A stretch of DNA of 64,000 nucleotides, taken from Filosporella fistucella. Its lineage: Eukaryota; Ascomycota; Leotiomycetes; Helotiales. The DNA lies in NCBI GenBank assembly GCA_030077755.1, contig JAQJZZ010000008.1:2418001-2482000 (forward strand). The letters run 5' to 3'. Position 1 is the stretch's first letter. Each line of letters begins with the position of its first letter. Positions 1 to 12,288 of this stretch are shown here, piece after piece. The position numbers and the translations under genes are program-made. The notes below the pieces were generated by a model that saw only the letters and a list, made by a program, of their open reading frames with translations, was not told the origin of the DNA and ran no database searches.

Positions 1-2
1 AT

Positions 3-209
3 CTACGCCCTCCACAAGACGCCACTCATCATGGCAGAAACCTTCTACAAGCCTTCCGGAATACCCTCACCAACAGCTCGGTGCTCGCAACGTGGAGACT
101 AGGCCTGGTAGTCATCAACCAGCATCATCTCATGCGATTCCCAAACTGCGGTCCTGTCCAGGTAAACGCAAACCCGATGGCGGCGGAGATGTGCGTCTGT
201 CGGTCGTAA
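3..209 (+). CDS. possible 3' end of a gene cut by the window edge
   Basis: Frame 3 is open from the window edge to a TAA at 207-209 (68 codons). Its composition is protein-like, with a hydrophobic stretch around LGLVVINQHH, but I recognise no family. A GT following CAG near 162 could instead be a splice donor, so the stop may lie inside an intron. This is a weak call that needs the flanking sequence. Confidence 0.2.
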   Translation, partial: LRPPQDATHHGRNLLQAFRNTLTNSSVLATWRLGLVVINQHHLMRFPNCGPVQVNANPMAAEMCVCRS

Positions 210-260
210 GTTTATGCCTGTATTAGGAAGAAGATGCCCATGAAAGGGTTGCTTGGTGCT

Positions 261-304
261 GGTACAGGTGTCTGATAGGTGTCTGGTACAGGTGTCTGGT
301 ACAG
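261..304. repeat. short tandem repeat, unit GGTACAGGTGTCT
   Basis: Three imperfect copies of a ~13-bp unit (ggtacaggtgtct, with one copy altered to gataggtgtct) run head to tail. It lies in gene-free DNA and has no visible coding role. Confidence 0.7.
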
Positions 305-3300
305 AACGGTGATATCGAATGAGTGCTTGGCGAGAGTCACACTGGTCGGGTAGGGCTGAGTAGGTGAGGGCCAGTTTCTGTCGAGCTTAGCTTTCCCCAT
401 GTGTTGTTTAGGTGGTACCTTGGTAAGGTAAGGTAGGTAGGTAGTGGGTGGTAGGTCAGGTAGCCAGTCGTAGGGACAATCAATCATAATGGAAAAAGTG
501 TATGTAAGGAGTAAGGTAAACGAACCAGCCAGCCAGCAAGCTCAAACCCCATGTCCTAATGTCCTACCAAATGATGGCAGTAACAATAACAGTCACAGTA
601 AGGTATTCCGTACAGTACAGTACAGTGCAGTACTGCTACCCGTGTCTGTCTTCCAGCCTCTGCATCTAATCGGTCCTACCCACAAAATCCCCTCATCGTG
701 CTCTCCGACACTCCATTCCACCCTCACCGTCTCTGCCCCATCCCAAAACCTCGCTAAAATACGATACTCCTCTTCTCATTGGCCAGAACCCCCCTGTCCG
801 ACCCATATCGACCCCAAATGCACTTTGAATGCGCGGTGAAGAGACAGCAAGCAGCACGATGATCGGGATCGGGTTGCGTGAACTAGGGGCCTGGTCTGGC
901 AGGCAAGGCAAGCAAGGCACCCATGTAATTTACTGCGGGTGTCGTAATCCAGGAACCAATCGTTAGGATCCGACTATCTTGGTCATCGCCGGGGCAAAAA
1001 TAAACTTATGACAAAGCTCGTGCGGGCTTCTGGAAGCTTGGCCTTGGACTTGGGATTTGGAAACTCCTGGGTTGAAGACAGGGTTTGGACTGGTGAAGAG
1101 CGCGAGAGCCGAGGGGTCACTTAGCTTGTTTGGGGATTGAGGGATGATGGGGGCGTCATGGGTATCACGGGTAGAAATGGGATTCCGAGATGGCTTCCTT
1201 GTCTTTGGTTTTAATTGTTCAATGTTCTTGTCCTTGTTACTATCCCAGGATTCACAGATAGAGGTAAAGGGCAGAGACAGCCTGATCAACCATCCAACTC
1301 CTCAAGGCTCATCTCCAGCCTCCTCCTGAATAGCTACCATACCTTACCATACCTACTCTCGGCTATCGCTTCGCATTCGCAAGACAGCGGATATACATCC
1401 ATTTCCATATTCTACCTAACTATTACTCTATACCCTGAAAAATCATATCAATTTGAATGTCAAGGTTAATTCTTAACCATGTATAGGGCAGGACAGGACG
1501 AACGGGATCTCAAGAATTGTTACGAGAGATTGGTTTATGCTACGAGCAGGACTAGAAGATAATGGAAGAATGGATGCATTGGCTTGAATTGTATTATCAA
1601 TCCATTTTCTATTAGGGAAAATAGGGTAGGTAACGAGACCAAATATAACCACTTGCTTGTTAATCAACCAAAATCTATTATTCTACCATTAATCTGCAAA
1701 TATCAAACCACTTCCATTATTCGCTCAACGGGAATATCCATTTAGAGATGGTGTAAACGTAATTTCATGATATTGTGAGAAAGTCCTTATTCTACGTACA
1801 AAGTACAGCCACTAGATATAGTCCATAATTACTCACCATTAATCATTCCCGCACCACCGCTCACTCACGGCCGCATCTACGAACCCATGATGCTGCTATG
1901 CATACATACCCATCTAAATGTAAGAACTTCACGAGAAACCAAATAGTGAAATTCGGGAATCCAGAACTTCAAAACATGAAGAATCCGTCTCGCCGCACCG
2001 ACGTGCGCATCCGCTCCCGCTCCCTGCGAACTGTATTCTTCATTCATACTCCGTTGCGCTTCAGGGTCTCATACGGGGAATAGGTATGTATCTCCACCTC
2101 GAAGCAATTATCGCTCCGTGCTCTAGCATCTTTGTGGGTAAGGACCAGCGCAGTAAAGTAAAATAAGGTAAAATAGTATCTACCGAGCCTTTCATTCCAT
2201 TCCATTCCCAAACCACACCATCATCCATCCCCGACCCCAATTCAGGCAACAATATTCTGCTTCCCCCTAGCTTCCCACTACTATACCAGTTTCAAAACGT
2301 GAAATCAATGTGATGAGATCTGATACCTGGTTGGAAGCTCGTCCTTCTTACTAGCCTAGGTAGCCTTTTCATCCCACTGTTGTTCGAGCGTCCTGGGATA
2401 GTGGATTAGACAAGGGGAGCAGCCCAGGGAGAGGCAAAACGGCGATCCTATCGCGACAGGCGGCGCCGTTTCCGCCGATGAAGACGACGACGGTGATGAG
2501 GGTTGGTCTGTACGAGTGTGTATGTTTTCACTGGAATGAAAGAAGGTGTGCACAAGGGGAAACGAGCGCGCAATGTAACCATTTCTGATCATCATCGCAT
2601 TGGGATCGCATCGTTATTGCCTTCCTTCCTTCCTTCCTCTACCTTAACCAGCTCGTAGTGTCTCTCCTGAATCTCTAGTCCCGATGCAAGACCAAAAATA
2701 AAAGACAGTAAAATCCACCAATGCATACAAAATGCAAGTTAATTAACACCCATTTCCGTCTCTCCGCCGTGCAACGCTCATAGGGCTGGGATGGGCTGGG
2801 CTGTCTGGTTCCTAAAAACGGATTTAGGGGATAATCGGGCCTGAAGAAGAGAGAAAGAGAGATAGGCTATGTGTACTACCCTCATTACCTACGAGCAGAA
2901 GCCCAAGAGAAGAGAGTGATTCGCCCATCTAGACGCGAAAAAACACCGTACTGCCAGCCAGCCAGATCCCATTCTATTCGTAGCTACACACCATACCATA
3001 CAACAAAGCCCTCTCTCTCTGTTCCGTAATCCTCCCTCCAAAACCACCACGTATAGGTCACCACAAAAACATGGTTGGTGCTGCTTTACGAGACGACACA
3101 CACACACAACCACAACCACAACCCTCTTTCTCGTAAGGTGACGAAGGGAAAGGGCAAAATGGAAATGGAAAGGGAAGGGCTATTCTTAATTCCAGCTAAT
3201 TAACCAACAATAGAATCAGCCCAGCCTTAGCGCGCCGGCAGGGGGCGTCATGCAGAGGAGGGAGGGGGGAATAATGAAGGAGGGTGGCTGTTGTGGGCTA

Positions 3301-3499
3301 AACTAGTTAGGGATAGAGACTCGAGGGAGGTGCAGAAAGTCGGCCCCCCCCTTCCCTCCTACACCCCTAGAAGACATGGCTTGCAGCGTTGCCTTGCCTG
3401 TGAAAGAGCAATCCTTGCTCTGCCCTGCCCTGTGAGCTACAACGGTCGAAAAAGCAGCCGGGTATGATTGTGACATGGTAGAGGACATGGGCATGGATG

Positions 3500-3530
<31 letters not shown>
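3500..3530. repeat. (CAGA)n microsatellite
   Basis: About 7.5 perfect CAGA units lie about 460 bp upstream of the bZIP start codon. The tract could be polymorphic between strains. Confidence 0.9.
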
Positions 3531-3532
<2 letters not shown>

Positions 3533-3667
3533 GGGTCGGTGGTGTCGTTCGGTCGCGTCGGTGCAGGGGAGTGCAGTGGACAGCCCTAGCTCGAGTGTCG
3601 TTCTTGACAATCATTGAGGGCACAGGGTTCTTTTTGCTTTGGAGCTGAGCTGCTTGCTTGTCTGCTT

Positions 3668-3712
3668 TACTGCTACTGCTGCTGCTGCTACTACTACTCC
3701 TACTACTGCTTC
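3668..3712. repeat. CTG/CTA trinucleotide tract
   Basis: An interrupted run of ctg, cta and ctc triplets lies within the bZIP upstream region. It encodes a serine run on the minus strand, but nothing supports a gene there. Confidence 0.75.
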
Positions 3713-3990
3713 TTGACAAGGGTCGAATGAGAGATGGCTATGGTAAAGTCCGTATACCTGCGGAGGATGTGTCGTCCCGCCTTTCACATATATACTTGGG
3801 GAGGACCCCCAATTGAGGCGCTCACTATTCTCCATCATATCTACCAACAGTCAAGACACTCGACACTGTCTTCTACTCTACTCAACTTCCATCGAAGATT
3901 CTTCTGTCTTGTACTACATCATACAACTTTACATATCTCTCACGTACATCTCTATACATGACAGCCATATACTCCCACCAGATCCCCACC

Positions 3991-4890
3991 ATGTCTAGAC
4001 AAAGCTATTCATACTCGACCGCCGCGGCGACGACGAGACACATCACCGGTCACGGAACCAGTTCTGCTTTTAGCAGTTCAGCAAACCCAGATGAGGACTG
4101 GACCAAGATCTCCGACCTAGCTGAACGTCGCCGGATTCAAAACCGCATTGCTCAACGAAATTACCGTGAGTGCTTCCGCAATCTCCGCCGAGGGGTAGTA
4201 AACTGATTTTCTAAACAGGCAAGAAGCTCAAGAGACGTCTTGAAGATCTCGAGAGAAGAGCCGGTTCCTCCTCAGCCTCGCCTCCTCAGATGCACGCAGA
4301 GTTGCAACAGGACCGTCAGAAGGAACATGTCCAGCAATACAAGAGAAGTCCGGAAATCATCCACAGACAACCATCGCCCAGACTTTTGCAAAGCCAGTAC
4401 ACACCACCGATGGAAGACAACCTGATGTTTTCAAATGGATTTGAGCGCGATGGTTCAAGGACACCTCCTCTATTCGCCTACCACACATATCCAAACCCAG
4501 AGGAAATCGTCTACCCACCATACCCTCAATCACAATACCGTCCGATGACTACCTCGAGTGATCAGTATGGCGATTACCTTGCTCCAGTTACGCTCCCATC
4601 AATGATGCACTTTCACGAAGCCATCAAGCGTGAAGACGACACTCTCAGCCCATTCAATATGAGCTACCCAGGTCTTCCAGCTATTGATATCCACGGCCAA
4701 CATGCATATGATGATTCAAACCCTCATGTAAGTATTTCCCAAACCTTTCCTCTCAAAACAGTTACTAACTGCCATCTAGACACCACCTCTCTCACATTCA
4801 TACGAGCACTCTGCAGCCGGTTCAGAATACCAATACCCATCTACACCTCTTTCGATGCCACCTTCACCAAGGCTAATGTCCCAACTATGA
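3991..4890 (+). CDS. bZIP transcription factor with short zipper
   Basis: A probable nuclear DNA-binding regulator of 264 residues. Exons are 3991-4165, 4219-4727 and 4780-4890; both introns are short (53 and 52 bp), and the second carries a perfect ttactaac branch site. Residues ~46-68 form a bZIP basic region, with the key segment QNRIAQRNYRKKLKRRLE split by intron 1 inside an arginine codon. The leucine-zipper part is very short, and the rest is Pro/Ser/Tyr-rich, typical of an activation region. I chose the ATG at 3991 (ccaccatgtc, good context); an in-frame ATG at 3958 would add 11 residues. The basic region resembles the fungal family that includes MeaB-like nitrogen regulators, but I do not assign that name. 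No gene lies within 1.8 kb on either side. Confidence 0.9.
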
Positions 4891-6736
4891 AAGGGAAGCA
4901 AGAGAGAAAGAAAATTAATTTCCTTGGTTCTGGTATATGAAAACAGAGTTCGAAGCGCTCGACACTCATTCTAGAGATGTTACATTTACGAAATTGGGTT
5001 TTGTTTTGAAAGACAGGGGAAACGGAAAGCATGGTCGTCTGGTGTTTTTGTCTTGTCTTGTTTATTTATTCCTCTGAACTTTGCTATTTGCTTCTACATT
5101 TGCAGATCGCTTGATCTTGCTGTAAATACCCGCAGACTGAACCCATCTCGAGCAAATTGTCGCGATTCAAGCAAATGAAAATGATCTACTCTACCAAGTT
5201 TGAATTCTGAGGCACCATTGAAGCTCGTCGTGAACTTGTAACTGATTTGTCTAGTGATTCGAATAGGTATTCCAGAATCACGAATTACCCTTTTCGGCAC
5301 GGATCTCACTCTGAGAGACCAAGTCACACTTGCGCCTGGTCTGTGATTTAGGACACTGGCCATCTAACATCCAGCCTTGCCTCATACTGCCCCGAGCCCA
5401 AACTCCCAAAATGGGGTGAAGTATAAAGTCCGACACATCGTTAAAAAAACCCATGCCGGCTTTTCAGGAGATCCCACAAGTCCCGAAGATCCGTATTCAT
5501 TTCATCATCAAAAGTTATGAAACCATCTCATGATCTCGTAGCCTTGCGTCACCCCAGCAAGGCCGCGAGTTCCTCAAAGGGCGCATGTCCAACAAGTTCC
5601 ATGCCATGCCATGTTCGTGGCGCGAGAAAACCCCGACCGCCGGTGTCCGTGAAGACCGGTTCAGTGTGCGTCTGCGTCTGCGTCCAACGAGCAGGATTGG
5701 ATTCCAGGAACGGCGCGAGGGATTTCACCATGACTGACCTTTCACGTCAAGATCTGTCGCTATCTGGTCCAGTGCGAGTTGTTGACTAGTCCCCATGTCA
5801 ATGATTCCTCATTTCCCAGCTTGGGATTCCTATTCGTGATACTAGGAGGTACCTTGGGAGTGTGAGGCTTGAGTCCATGACGGCCGTTTGCATCCGCGTA
5901 CAAAAGCTTGGGTTTGTTTGTGGTGACTAGGAGTGCGCCATGTTTTGCTCCCTATGCGAGGCCCGTAAGGTAGGCAGCGGACGAAATCCGAACCCGAGAT
6001 TTAGCTTGCTTGTTGCTGCGCAGTGCCGCGAAGGAGTCGAGTCGAGCTGCTGGTGCAGGAAATTTGTTTCCAGTTGCTGCCCTGTTTGCAGGAATACGCT
6101 GCTGCAGTGTGCACAGCCTAGGAATAATAGGAAGGAGTACGGAGGTTGTAGGGACGAGGTTCACTCCGGAGTTGGTATGGGATGAGGAATCAGATGGATG
6201 GTTACCTCGGATTTTTTGGTTCCCTGAAGCCGAGTAGGAAGTTGATTAAGTTTGAGTCACGAGGCTGAATTGTGTATGTGTGTGAAATTGGAAGAGGCCA
6301 AATATGATTGATGATCTTGACTGACATCTGCGATAAGATGCAAGTTTCATGTCGGATGGTTACTCAGCGGATTGTGGCTGAAATGATTTGTTGAAGAACG
6401 AGATGATTTTTTGGGTGGAGCGGAGATTCTCCAGATTACTCTCTTTGGATATTTTCCGATCAGCGCCAAGTCTTCACATTTCGTTACTGCTTATTTTAAG
6501 GCTGAGTGCAGAATGGTGAAGTCATCACTTAAAGTCGAGGTCAGAGATTGAGGTTTTTGATGTTGAGGATATGAAGAGATCAAAGACGCAATTGAGAAGA
6601 ATTGTGAATTGCAGTTCAGTCGTAATTAGTAGGTCAATTCAGCTTCGCTACACAGTAGCCAGAACTCGTAGCTTTCTCTTCTTCGGATTTACATTTCCTC
6701 GGTCAAAGACTTTCATACAACTCACATTATCACGAC
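4891..6736. other. intergenic region between bZIP and CIA30-like genes
   Basis: The first part is the likely bZIP 3' UTR and the last part the CIA30-like promoter, which contains several GATA-like motifs (e.g. gcgataag near 6330). Short open frames occur on both strands (up to 90 codons) but show no splice sites or recognisable motifs. A TGCGTC repeat lies near 5668-5683. Confidence 0.55.
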
Positions 6737-7533
6737 ATGTCTTCAAGTCTAGCACAAAAGTATCTTTTTGGCGGTGACAAGTAAGTATATTCTCAATTGA
6801 GTGTATAACATACTAACAATCCAGGCCATGGTCTCCTCTTGACTGGACGAGCTCAGATGACCGAGTCCGCGGAGGCTCCTCGCGTTCCGAACTTACCTGT
6901 AACCCGACATCACCAATTGCTGTATTCCATGGAAACCTTGATATCGAGACACTTGGAGGAGCAGGATTTGCGTCCCAGAGAACCACTGGCGAGGATAGGG
7001 ATTGGGATTTGTCGAAATATGATGGCATTATTCTGGATGTTGAGAAAACGGATGGGAAGCAATACACCTTGATATTGAAGGATGAGCTTCTGCCAAAGAG
7101 TCCAAATGGTAGGGAACAAAGTACCATTAGTTGGGAATATGATTTCAAGAGCAATGATAAGGGCGGAAAGCTTCACGTCCGGTGGGATGAATTCAAAGCT
7201 ACATACCGAGGAAGAGAGAAGAAGGATGTGAAGCCATTGGACATCAAGCATATCAAGAGAATCAGTTTAATGATGCGAAGGTAAGAGTCAAAATTACTGT
7301 CACAAAATTTGATATAATTGCTAATAGAAACCAGCTTCTTCGGCACGCAATCGGGCGACTTCTCATTATCCATCAAATCCATATCCACCTTCAAGAAGCA
7401 CGATTCAGCCATCTCCGAAGCATATCACGATGATCCAAATCAATTATCAATAAAGACAGAAGGAGAGAAAGAAAAGGCACCCAATAATCGTCAACGAGGC
7501 TGGATGAGTTGGTTGTTCGGAATCTGCATTTAG
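6737..7533 (+). CDS. CIA30-domain protein (complex I intermediate-associated protein 30 family)
   Basis: A 232-residue protein of the CIA30/NDUFAF1-like family. Family members act in assembly of mitochondrial NADH:ubiquinone oxidoreductase, although fungal paralogues of similar size may have other roles. Exons are 6737-6780, 6825-7280 and 7335-7533; intron 1 has a tactaac branch site and intron 2 ends at the second of two nearby AG sites, the only one that keeps the frame. The CIA30 fold spans most of the protein: a GGSSRSEL-type segment near residue 30, GFASQRT around residue 65, then KYDGIILDVEKTDGK, and near the C terminus FFGTQSGDFSLSI. There is no clear mitochondrial presequence. The C terminus ends in a short aromatic segment (WMSWLFGICI) that could touch a membrane. 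Confidence 0.9.
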
Positions 7534-10500
7534 TATAAAGAACCGACAAATCCCATAAACCCGATAACATACATATATTCCCCTCAAGTGAAACCACCCG
7601 CACACTCGTTTCCCAAAAAACCACATTTGGGCCTAAAAGGAGAAGGTCTCAAGTCCATTCCGCTTTCATCCATCACGCCACGTTCTCACAGCCTCGTTGT
7701 GCCATCGAAACACAATCCATACCTTAGCCTACCATCCGCTCCTCACGTACCTCGCCCGTAATTTCCTCCCAACAGAGAAAGGAGAGCGCACCAAGTGTTT
7801 TGAATGCTGGTACCGTATCGGCCCTTTATGAAGTGTCGACTTACCGTGTATGTTAAGGGACTCGATATGGCTTTGCGTACGAAGAGAGTATCAGCTAGTC
7901 TTTTTTCTTTCCAGCCAGACAAAATGCGGAATGAGATGAAAGTGACCAATTATCTACACTACATGCCTTCCCATACTTTTTCCCTCCCTTCCCAACCACC
8001 ACAAACATCACATCAAATCTCCAGCATCTCGCATAACTCCGCATCCCCTTATCCAAGACAAGAACCCCAGAGCAGCATCCAAGCAACCCCAATTCTTGGA
8101 CCACCAAACATTTGAATTTCCCATGCGTCATTCGGGCTCTGCAAGCCATCACAACACCAAATCGGCTGCTATTCCTCCTTCTTACGGGCCTCTGGACACT
8201 AAACCCTGTTCCCCCACACCACCAAAAGAGGCACCCTGAAAAGGGACGACCAGCATAAACACGCGTACTTTACCGTATTTCCGTGTATTTTCGCAGTTAA
8301 GGATGCATGGAGGTCTACTGCAATTCAGACGCAAACGCAACGCAACGCAATGCGCTGCAACACTTGCTACATATATTACCCGTATCCGTATTTTCATTCG
8401 CTGCTTCGTATTCTGGAATCATACCCTGTTTCGTGACCGGATATGGGAGATTCTTCGGATATAGAGGGGGTTTATGTATATCCGGATATTCAATTGACAG
8501 TGGATTGCCACAGGAAATGGATCTAAGGTAGAGGGGTATCATGGGATCGGATTGTTGATCTTTACTTATCGTGTTTGTGCCGGTATGCTATTTTGGATAT
8601 GCGATTTAAAATCAGAGTAGGTACGCGGATGGTTCATTTGCGATGTGCTTAGAAATCTGGTCTTGGGATACTTAGGTACTTACTTGCCACCTCTACATAC
8701 AATGACAGATGATTGAATTGATTTCAAATCTATTTGCCTCTTTCGCGGCTTCCTTTCTTCTTGTAGCCAGAGCAGAAATCTAGGCTTCATTCCAAGACTC
8801 TCATGCGCTTTCAATACGGGAATACCGGGAACTGCAGAGAATCACAGATGCATAGACCCGATGATGCATTCTACCAAACCTACTACCTTGATAACCTAAA
8901 ACAATTCTATACTATAGCAGGTACTTAACCTCATTGCAACAGTATTTCCTAATTCAGTAACCCTACCTCTATTCGTAGTTCCACCATACCAACACCCAAC
9001 ATCACCACCTCGCCAAACACTCTAAGCGCGCATCCGTCTCCCTTTTCCAAACCAACATATCAACGTTCCATCCATCAGTCCATTCATCAGCCTAGAAACT
9101 AGAAATAGATTTCCCACTCCCAATCTCTCAAGGTCCGATATATACCAACACCAACATCGCCTAGAGCATCTCCTCTTGTGTGCATCAGTAAAGTACCTAT
9201 GTATGCAAAGCTGCTTTACCTTCTTCTTTCCTCGTCTTCGCTCCAATGAAGACATCTCACCCGTGTTAGAGGTACAGAAGCGAATGGAGACAAAGGAAGA
9301 AGCGCCGGCTAATGCATTCCTCTTTCATATCCACTTACATGTGAAGTACATGTTGGTTATGGCTGTTAATTCTCTAGATCTAAACCAACAATACTCCCTT
9401 CTAGGCAATTGCGACAGGAGAGGTGCCTTACTACTCGGTGAGTGAGTCAATAACTCTGTGCATAGGCGGCGAGAGATGCATCTAAGCGCCGTACTAATGC
9501 AACATTTCTCTCAAAACTTCAAGAAATGTTTTCTCGAGGGTGTGCTGGATGAGATGGTGGGGGCCAAATGCATCGAGATATCTATAGGGACTAGTGATGT
9601 AGAACACTGCAGATTTGCAGAGATCTAGAAGCACTACGTGATCCCTGTAAAAATGATTGCAAACCAGAGCTAGAATCTGTGGAATTAGTTTTATTCTCTC
9701 TCCATTAAGATACCCCGAAATTTGGGGATTTTTCTTCCAAATAATTCCTAGCAGTGATACCCATGCATGCGGTATCTCCCTGCAAAATGCGCAGCATGTC
9801 TAGTATGAAATACAGCACAGTAGCTAGCGGCCGACACGCGAAATTCAAATACTGCCAAAATCCAAATCCAGATATCAAATCAACGTATCCCTCCTCACCT
9901 CAATCATCCAATCATAAATTCCCCATCGTGTTCGTCCTCCAGATTCCCTGTATAGATGATCCTACCTATCGCCTTGCCCCCTCTCATCCCAAATAATCAC
10001 AAATTATCCGCGGCCGCCATCAAAATATGCTGAACGGCGCTTGACAAGTTCAAGCGATACGTTTCAGCATCTTGAGTCATTTGCCTTCCTCAATTTCTCT
10101 CGATAAACTCCGTATTCGTACGGGCGTATACATACGGCTCGTACCTGGGCGGGATTTGGAATCTGCTCGGGATTTGTAGAGACGGAGATTTGTATGGAAT
10201 AGGGACGCTGGGAAGGGAATAGGTTTCTGGATTAGGAAACCGGTCTGCTTGATGCGGGAGGATGAGACTTGGTATTTGGGATCCGGGACTAGAGATGAGG
10301 ATGGTGAGAAGGATCAGGGACAGTACCATGGAGATGGGAAATGCAGTAAAGGAAGAGGCTGAGGGAGGACCGTGGGACTCGGGTGTATACATCCTTTTCC
10401 ATTCTCCTGCCTTTCCTTCCCTATCATGACAGGATCCCCTGGAAAGACAATCACAGTCATGACACGGAGTTCCGCTGCTCTAAAGCCCAACTGACAAATT

Positions 10501-10665
10501 GATCATAATCATCAATGAAGCAGAAAAGTAAGTCTAGAACTTTTATTTGCCTGACCTAAAAGCAGAAGATACAAGCAAGCAAGAAGGTATCCACTCCCAT
10601 CATATTACGCCTTTGAAATTATGCCTCCCGTATACCCCTTCGGTAGCAGGAATGCTTGATGGCAT
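7534..10665. other. long intergenic region
   Basis: A 3.1-kb stretch between the CIA30-like gene and the 3' end of argininosuccinate synthase. It holds a short ACGCA-type tandem repeat at 8329-8353 and many short open frames without splice support. The only one worth naming is the 100-codon minus-strand frame at 10090-10392, listed separately. I see no RNA gene or transposon signature. Confidence 0.5.
10090..10392 (-). CDS. candidate small single-pass membrane or secreted protein
   Basis: An intron-free frame of 100 codons. A strongly hydrophobic segment lies at residues ~19-35 (FPISMVLSLILLTILIS), followed by a Pro/Ser-rich stretch and a charged C terminus. This is compatible with a small type-II or type-III membrane protein or a secreted peptide with an internal-start signal. 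I do not recognise a family. It lies 274 bp downstream of the ARG1 stop on the same strand. Without homologues it could also be a chance open frame. Confidence 0.33.
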   Translation of the reverse strand: MYTPESHGPPSASSFTAFPISMVLSLILLTILISSPGSQIPSLILPHQADRFPNPETYSLPSVPIPYKSPSLQIPSRFQIPPRYEPYVYARTNTEFIERN

Positions 10666-12288
10666 CTACAAACGCTCTCCAGCGGCCTCCTTTGCCTCAC
10701 CGTATTTCTTGATACGGATGCTCTGGACGGAAATAAATCCTAGGTATTGTTAGCGGATTCTCTGAAGGAATATTTACAGCCGTTGAATCTCATGGCAACT
10801 CTTGTAGTGGACGAGACTGCGCCGATATTCAAAATAAGATATATTGACTCACCAGTGGTATCAGCTGGAGAGAAAGCTCCAATCTCATCCATAGAGCTCT
10901 CGCTAGCATCATACAACTTCTCGGTCTCGGAGCTACGTCCAAGAACGATGAAGCTTCCCTTATAAACACGGCATCTAACTTGTCCATTGACAGTCTTTTG
11001 ACTGGAAATGATAGCCTCCTCAAGGAACTCACGCTCAGGAGAGAAGTACAGACCATTGTACAAAACCTTGGCGTAGTTGAAAGTGACGAATTGATCACGG
11101 AGAGCACGAACCTCACGATCCAATACAAGACCCTCAAGATCAATGTGTGCCGAACGCAAGCAGGTCAAACCTGGAGTCTCGTAACATCCACGGGACTTGA
11201 GACCAATGAATCTGTTCTCGACGATATCAATACGTCCAACACCGTGACGACGAGCGATAGCATTGGCTTCCAAAAACAACTCGACGGCATCGGTGATGGT
11301 CTTTCCATTGGTGATCAACTTCTTTGGGAGACCCTTCTCGAAAACGAGAGTGAAGTCCTCTGGGGTATCAGGAGCCTTCAATGGATCAACAGTCAACTTC
11401 CACATATCAGCTGGAGCAGTGACATCAGGGTCCTCCAAGATGCCAGCCTCATAACTGCAGTGTGCCAAGTTCTCATCCATACTCCATGGCTTGCTCTTTG
11501 TGCTGCTAACTGGGATACCAGCTTGTGCGGCATAGTCGAGGAGATCGTTGCGACCAGCGAAACGGTCGTAGAATTCTGGCATTCTCCATGGTGCAATGAC
11601 CTTGATGGATGGCTGAAGAGCGTAAAATCCAAGCTCAAAGCGAACTTGATCGTTGCCCTTTCCAGTACAGCCGTGGGAAACAGCAAAACATCCTTCCTTC
11701 TGGGCAACCTTGATTTGTGCACGGGCGATAACGGGGCGGGCGAGGGATGTACCTATTACTGGTCAGTAGAGTCAACTGAAGGATAACGGGATTCCTACCA
11801 AGGAGATACACATTCTCGTAGATGGCATTGCATTGAATAGCTGGGAAACACAACTCCTCAATGAATTCACGTCTCAAATCCTCAACATAACAAGCAACAG
11901 CTCCGATCTTCTTGGCCTTCTCCTTTGCAGCCTCAAAGTCCTCTGCAGAGATGTCAGTATGTTCCCATTACAATAATTATATGCCCTACCCTCTTGTCCA
12001 ACATCTGCCATGAAGCAGACAACATCATAACCCTTCTCGATCAACCAGAGCACTATGTAAACAATCAGCGTTGTTTCTTTAGGCTCGAAGTAAATACATA
12101 CAGATACAGCTGGTATCAAGACCGCCAGAGTAGGCGAGACAGACCTTGAGATAGTTAGCATTCTATAAAACGTATACAATCTCTTGAACGGCATCTTCAA
12201 CTAAGTTGTTGAGCTGAGAGTGGAGTGCTTCACCGCTTCGCGGGGTGGTCTGAGTGAAGAAGCTCTCACATACCTTTTCCTTTGCCAT
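10666..12288 (-). CDS. ARG1: argininosuccinate synthase
   Basis: Catalyses ATP-dependent joining of citrulline and aspartate to argininosuccinate, the penultimate step of arginine synthesis, in the cytosol. Six exons, in coding order: 12274-12288, 12102-12144, 11990-12052, 11799-11942, 10853-11752, 10666-10739; they encode 412 residues, the usual family length. The ATP-binding P-loop-like motif YSGGLDTSC follows the five-residue first exon. Further family landmarks are FMADVGQEEDFEAA, SHGCTGKGNDQVRFE and APWRMPEFYDR. Every junction restores the frame exactly, which makes the model strong. A Gcn4/CPC1-type site lies 95 bp upstream. The next gene upstream is beta-tubulin, on the same strand. 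Confidence 0.97.

Larger units (their letters stand above)
210..3990. other. gene-free stretch upstream of the bZIP gene
   Basis: No convincing gene is seen here; the short open frames lack fungal splice structure or family resemblance. The stretch is rich in simple repeats: the GGTACAGGTGTCT unit at 261-304, TAGGTAGG-like runs at about 417-455, GTACA repeats at 610-632, TTCC repeats near 2622-2638, CA/CCA runs near 3097-3122, CAGA at 3500-3530 and CTG/CTA triplets at about 3668-3712. The last part holds a TATA-like 'catatata' near 3786-3794 and a CT-rich leader before the bZIP start, so it is probably promoter plus 5' UTR. The first kilobases may be ordinary intergenic DNA or a long regulatory region. 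Confidence 0.6.

Noticed and set aside
5517..5789. 90-codon frame with a VCVCVCV run
   Set aside because: The run comes from a TGTGCGTC-type simple repeat. There is no family match, and an overlapping minus-strand frame exists.
9442..9448. Second TGAGTCA-type site
   Set aside because: It lies in a long gene-free region not adjacent to a start codon; a 7-bp match is expected by chance in a window of this size.
10980..11786. 268-codon plus-strand open frame
   Set aside because: Antisense shadow of the argininosuccinate synthase coding exon.
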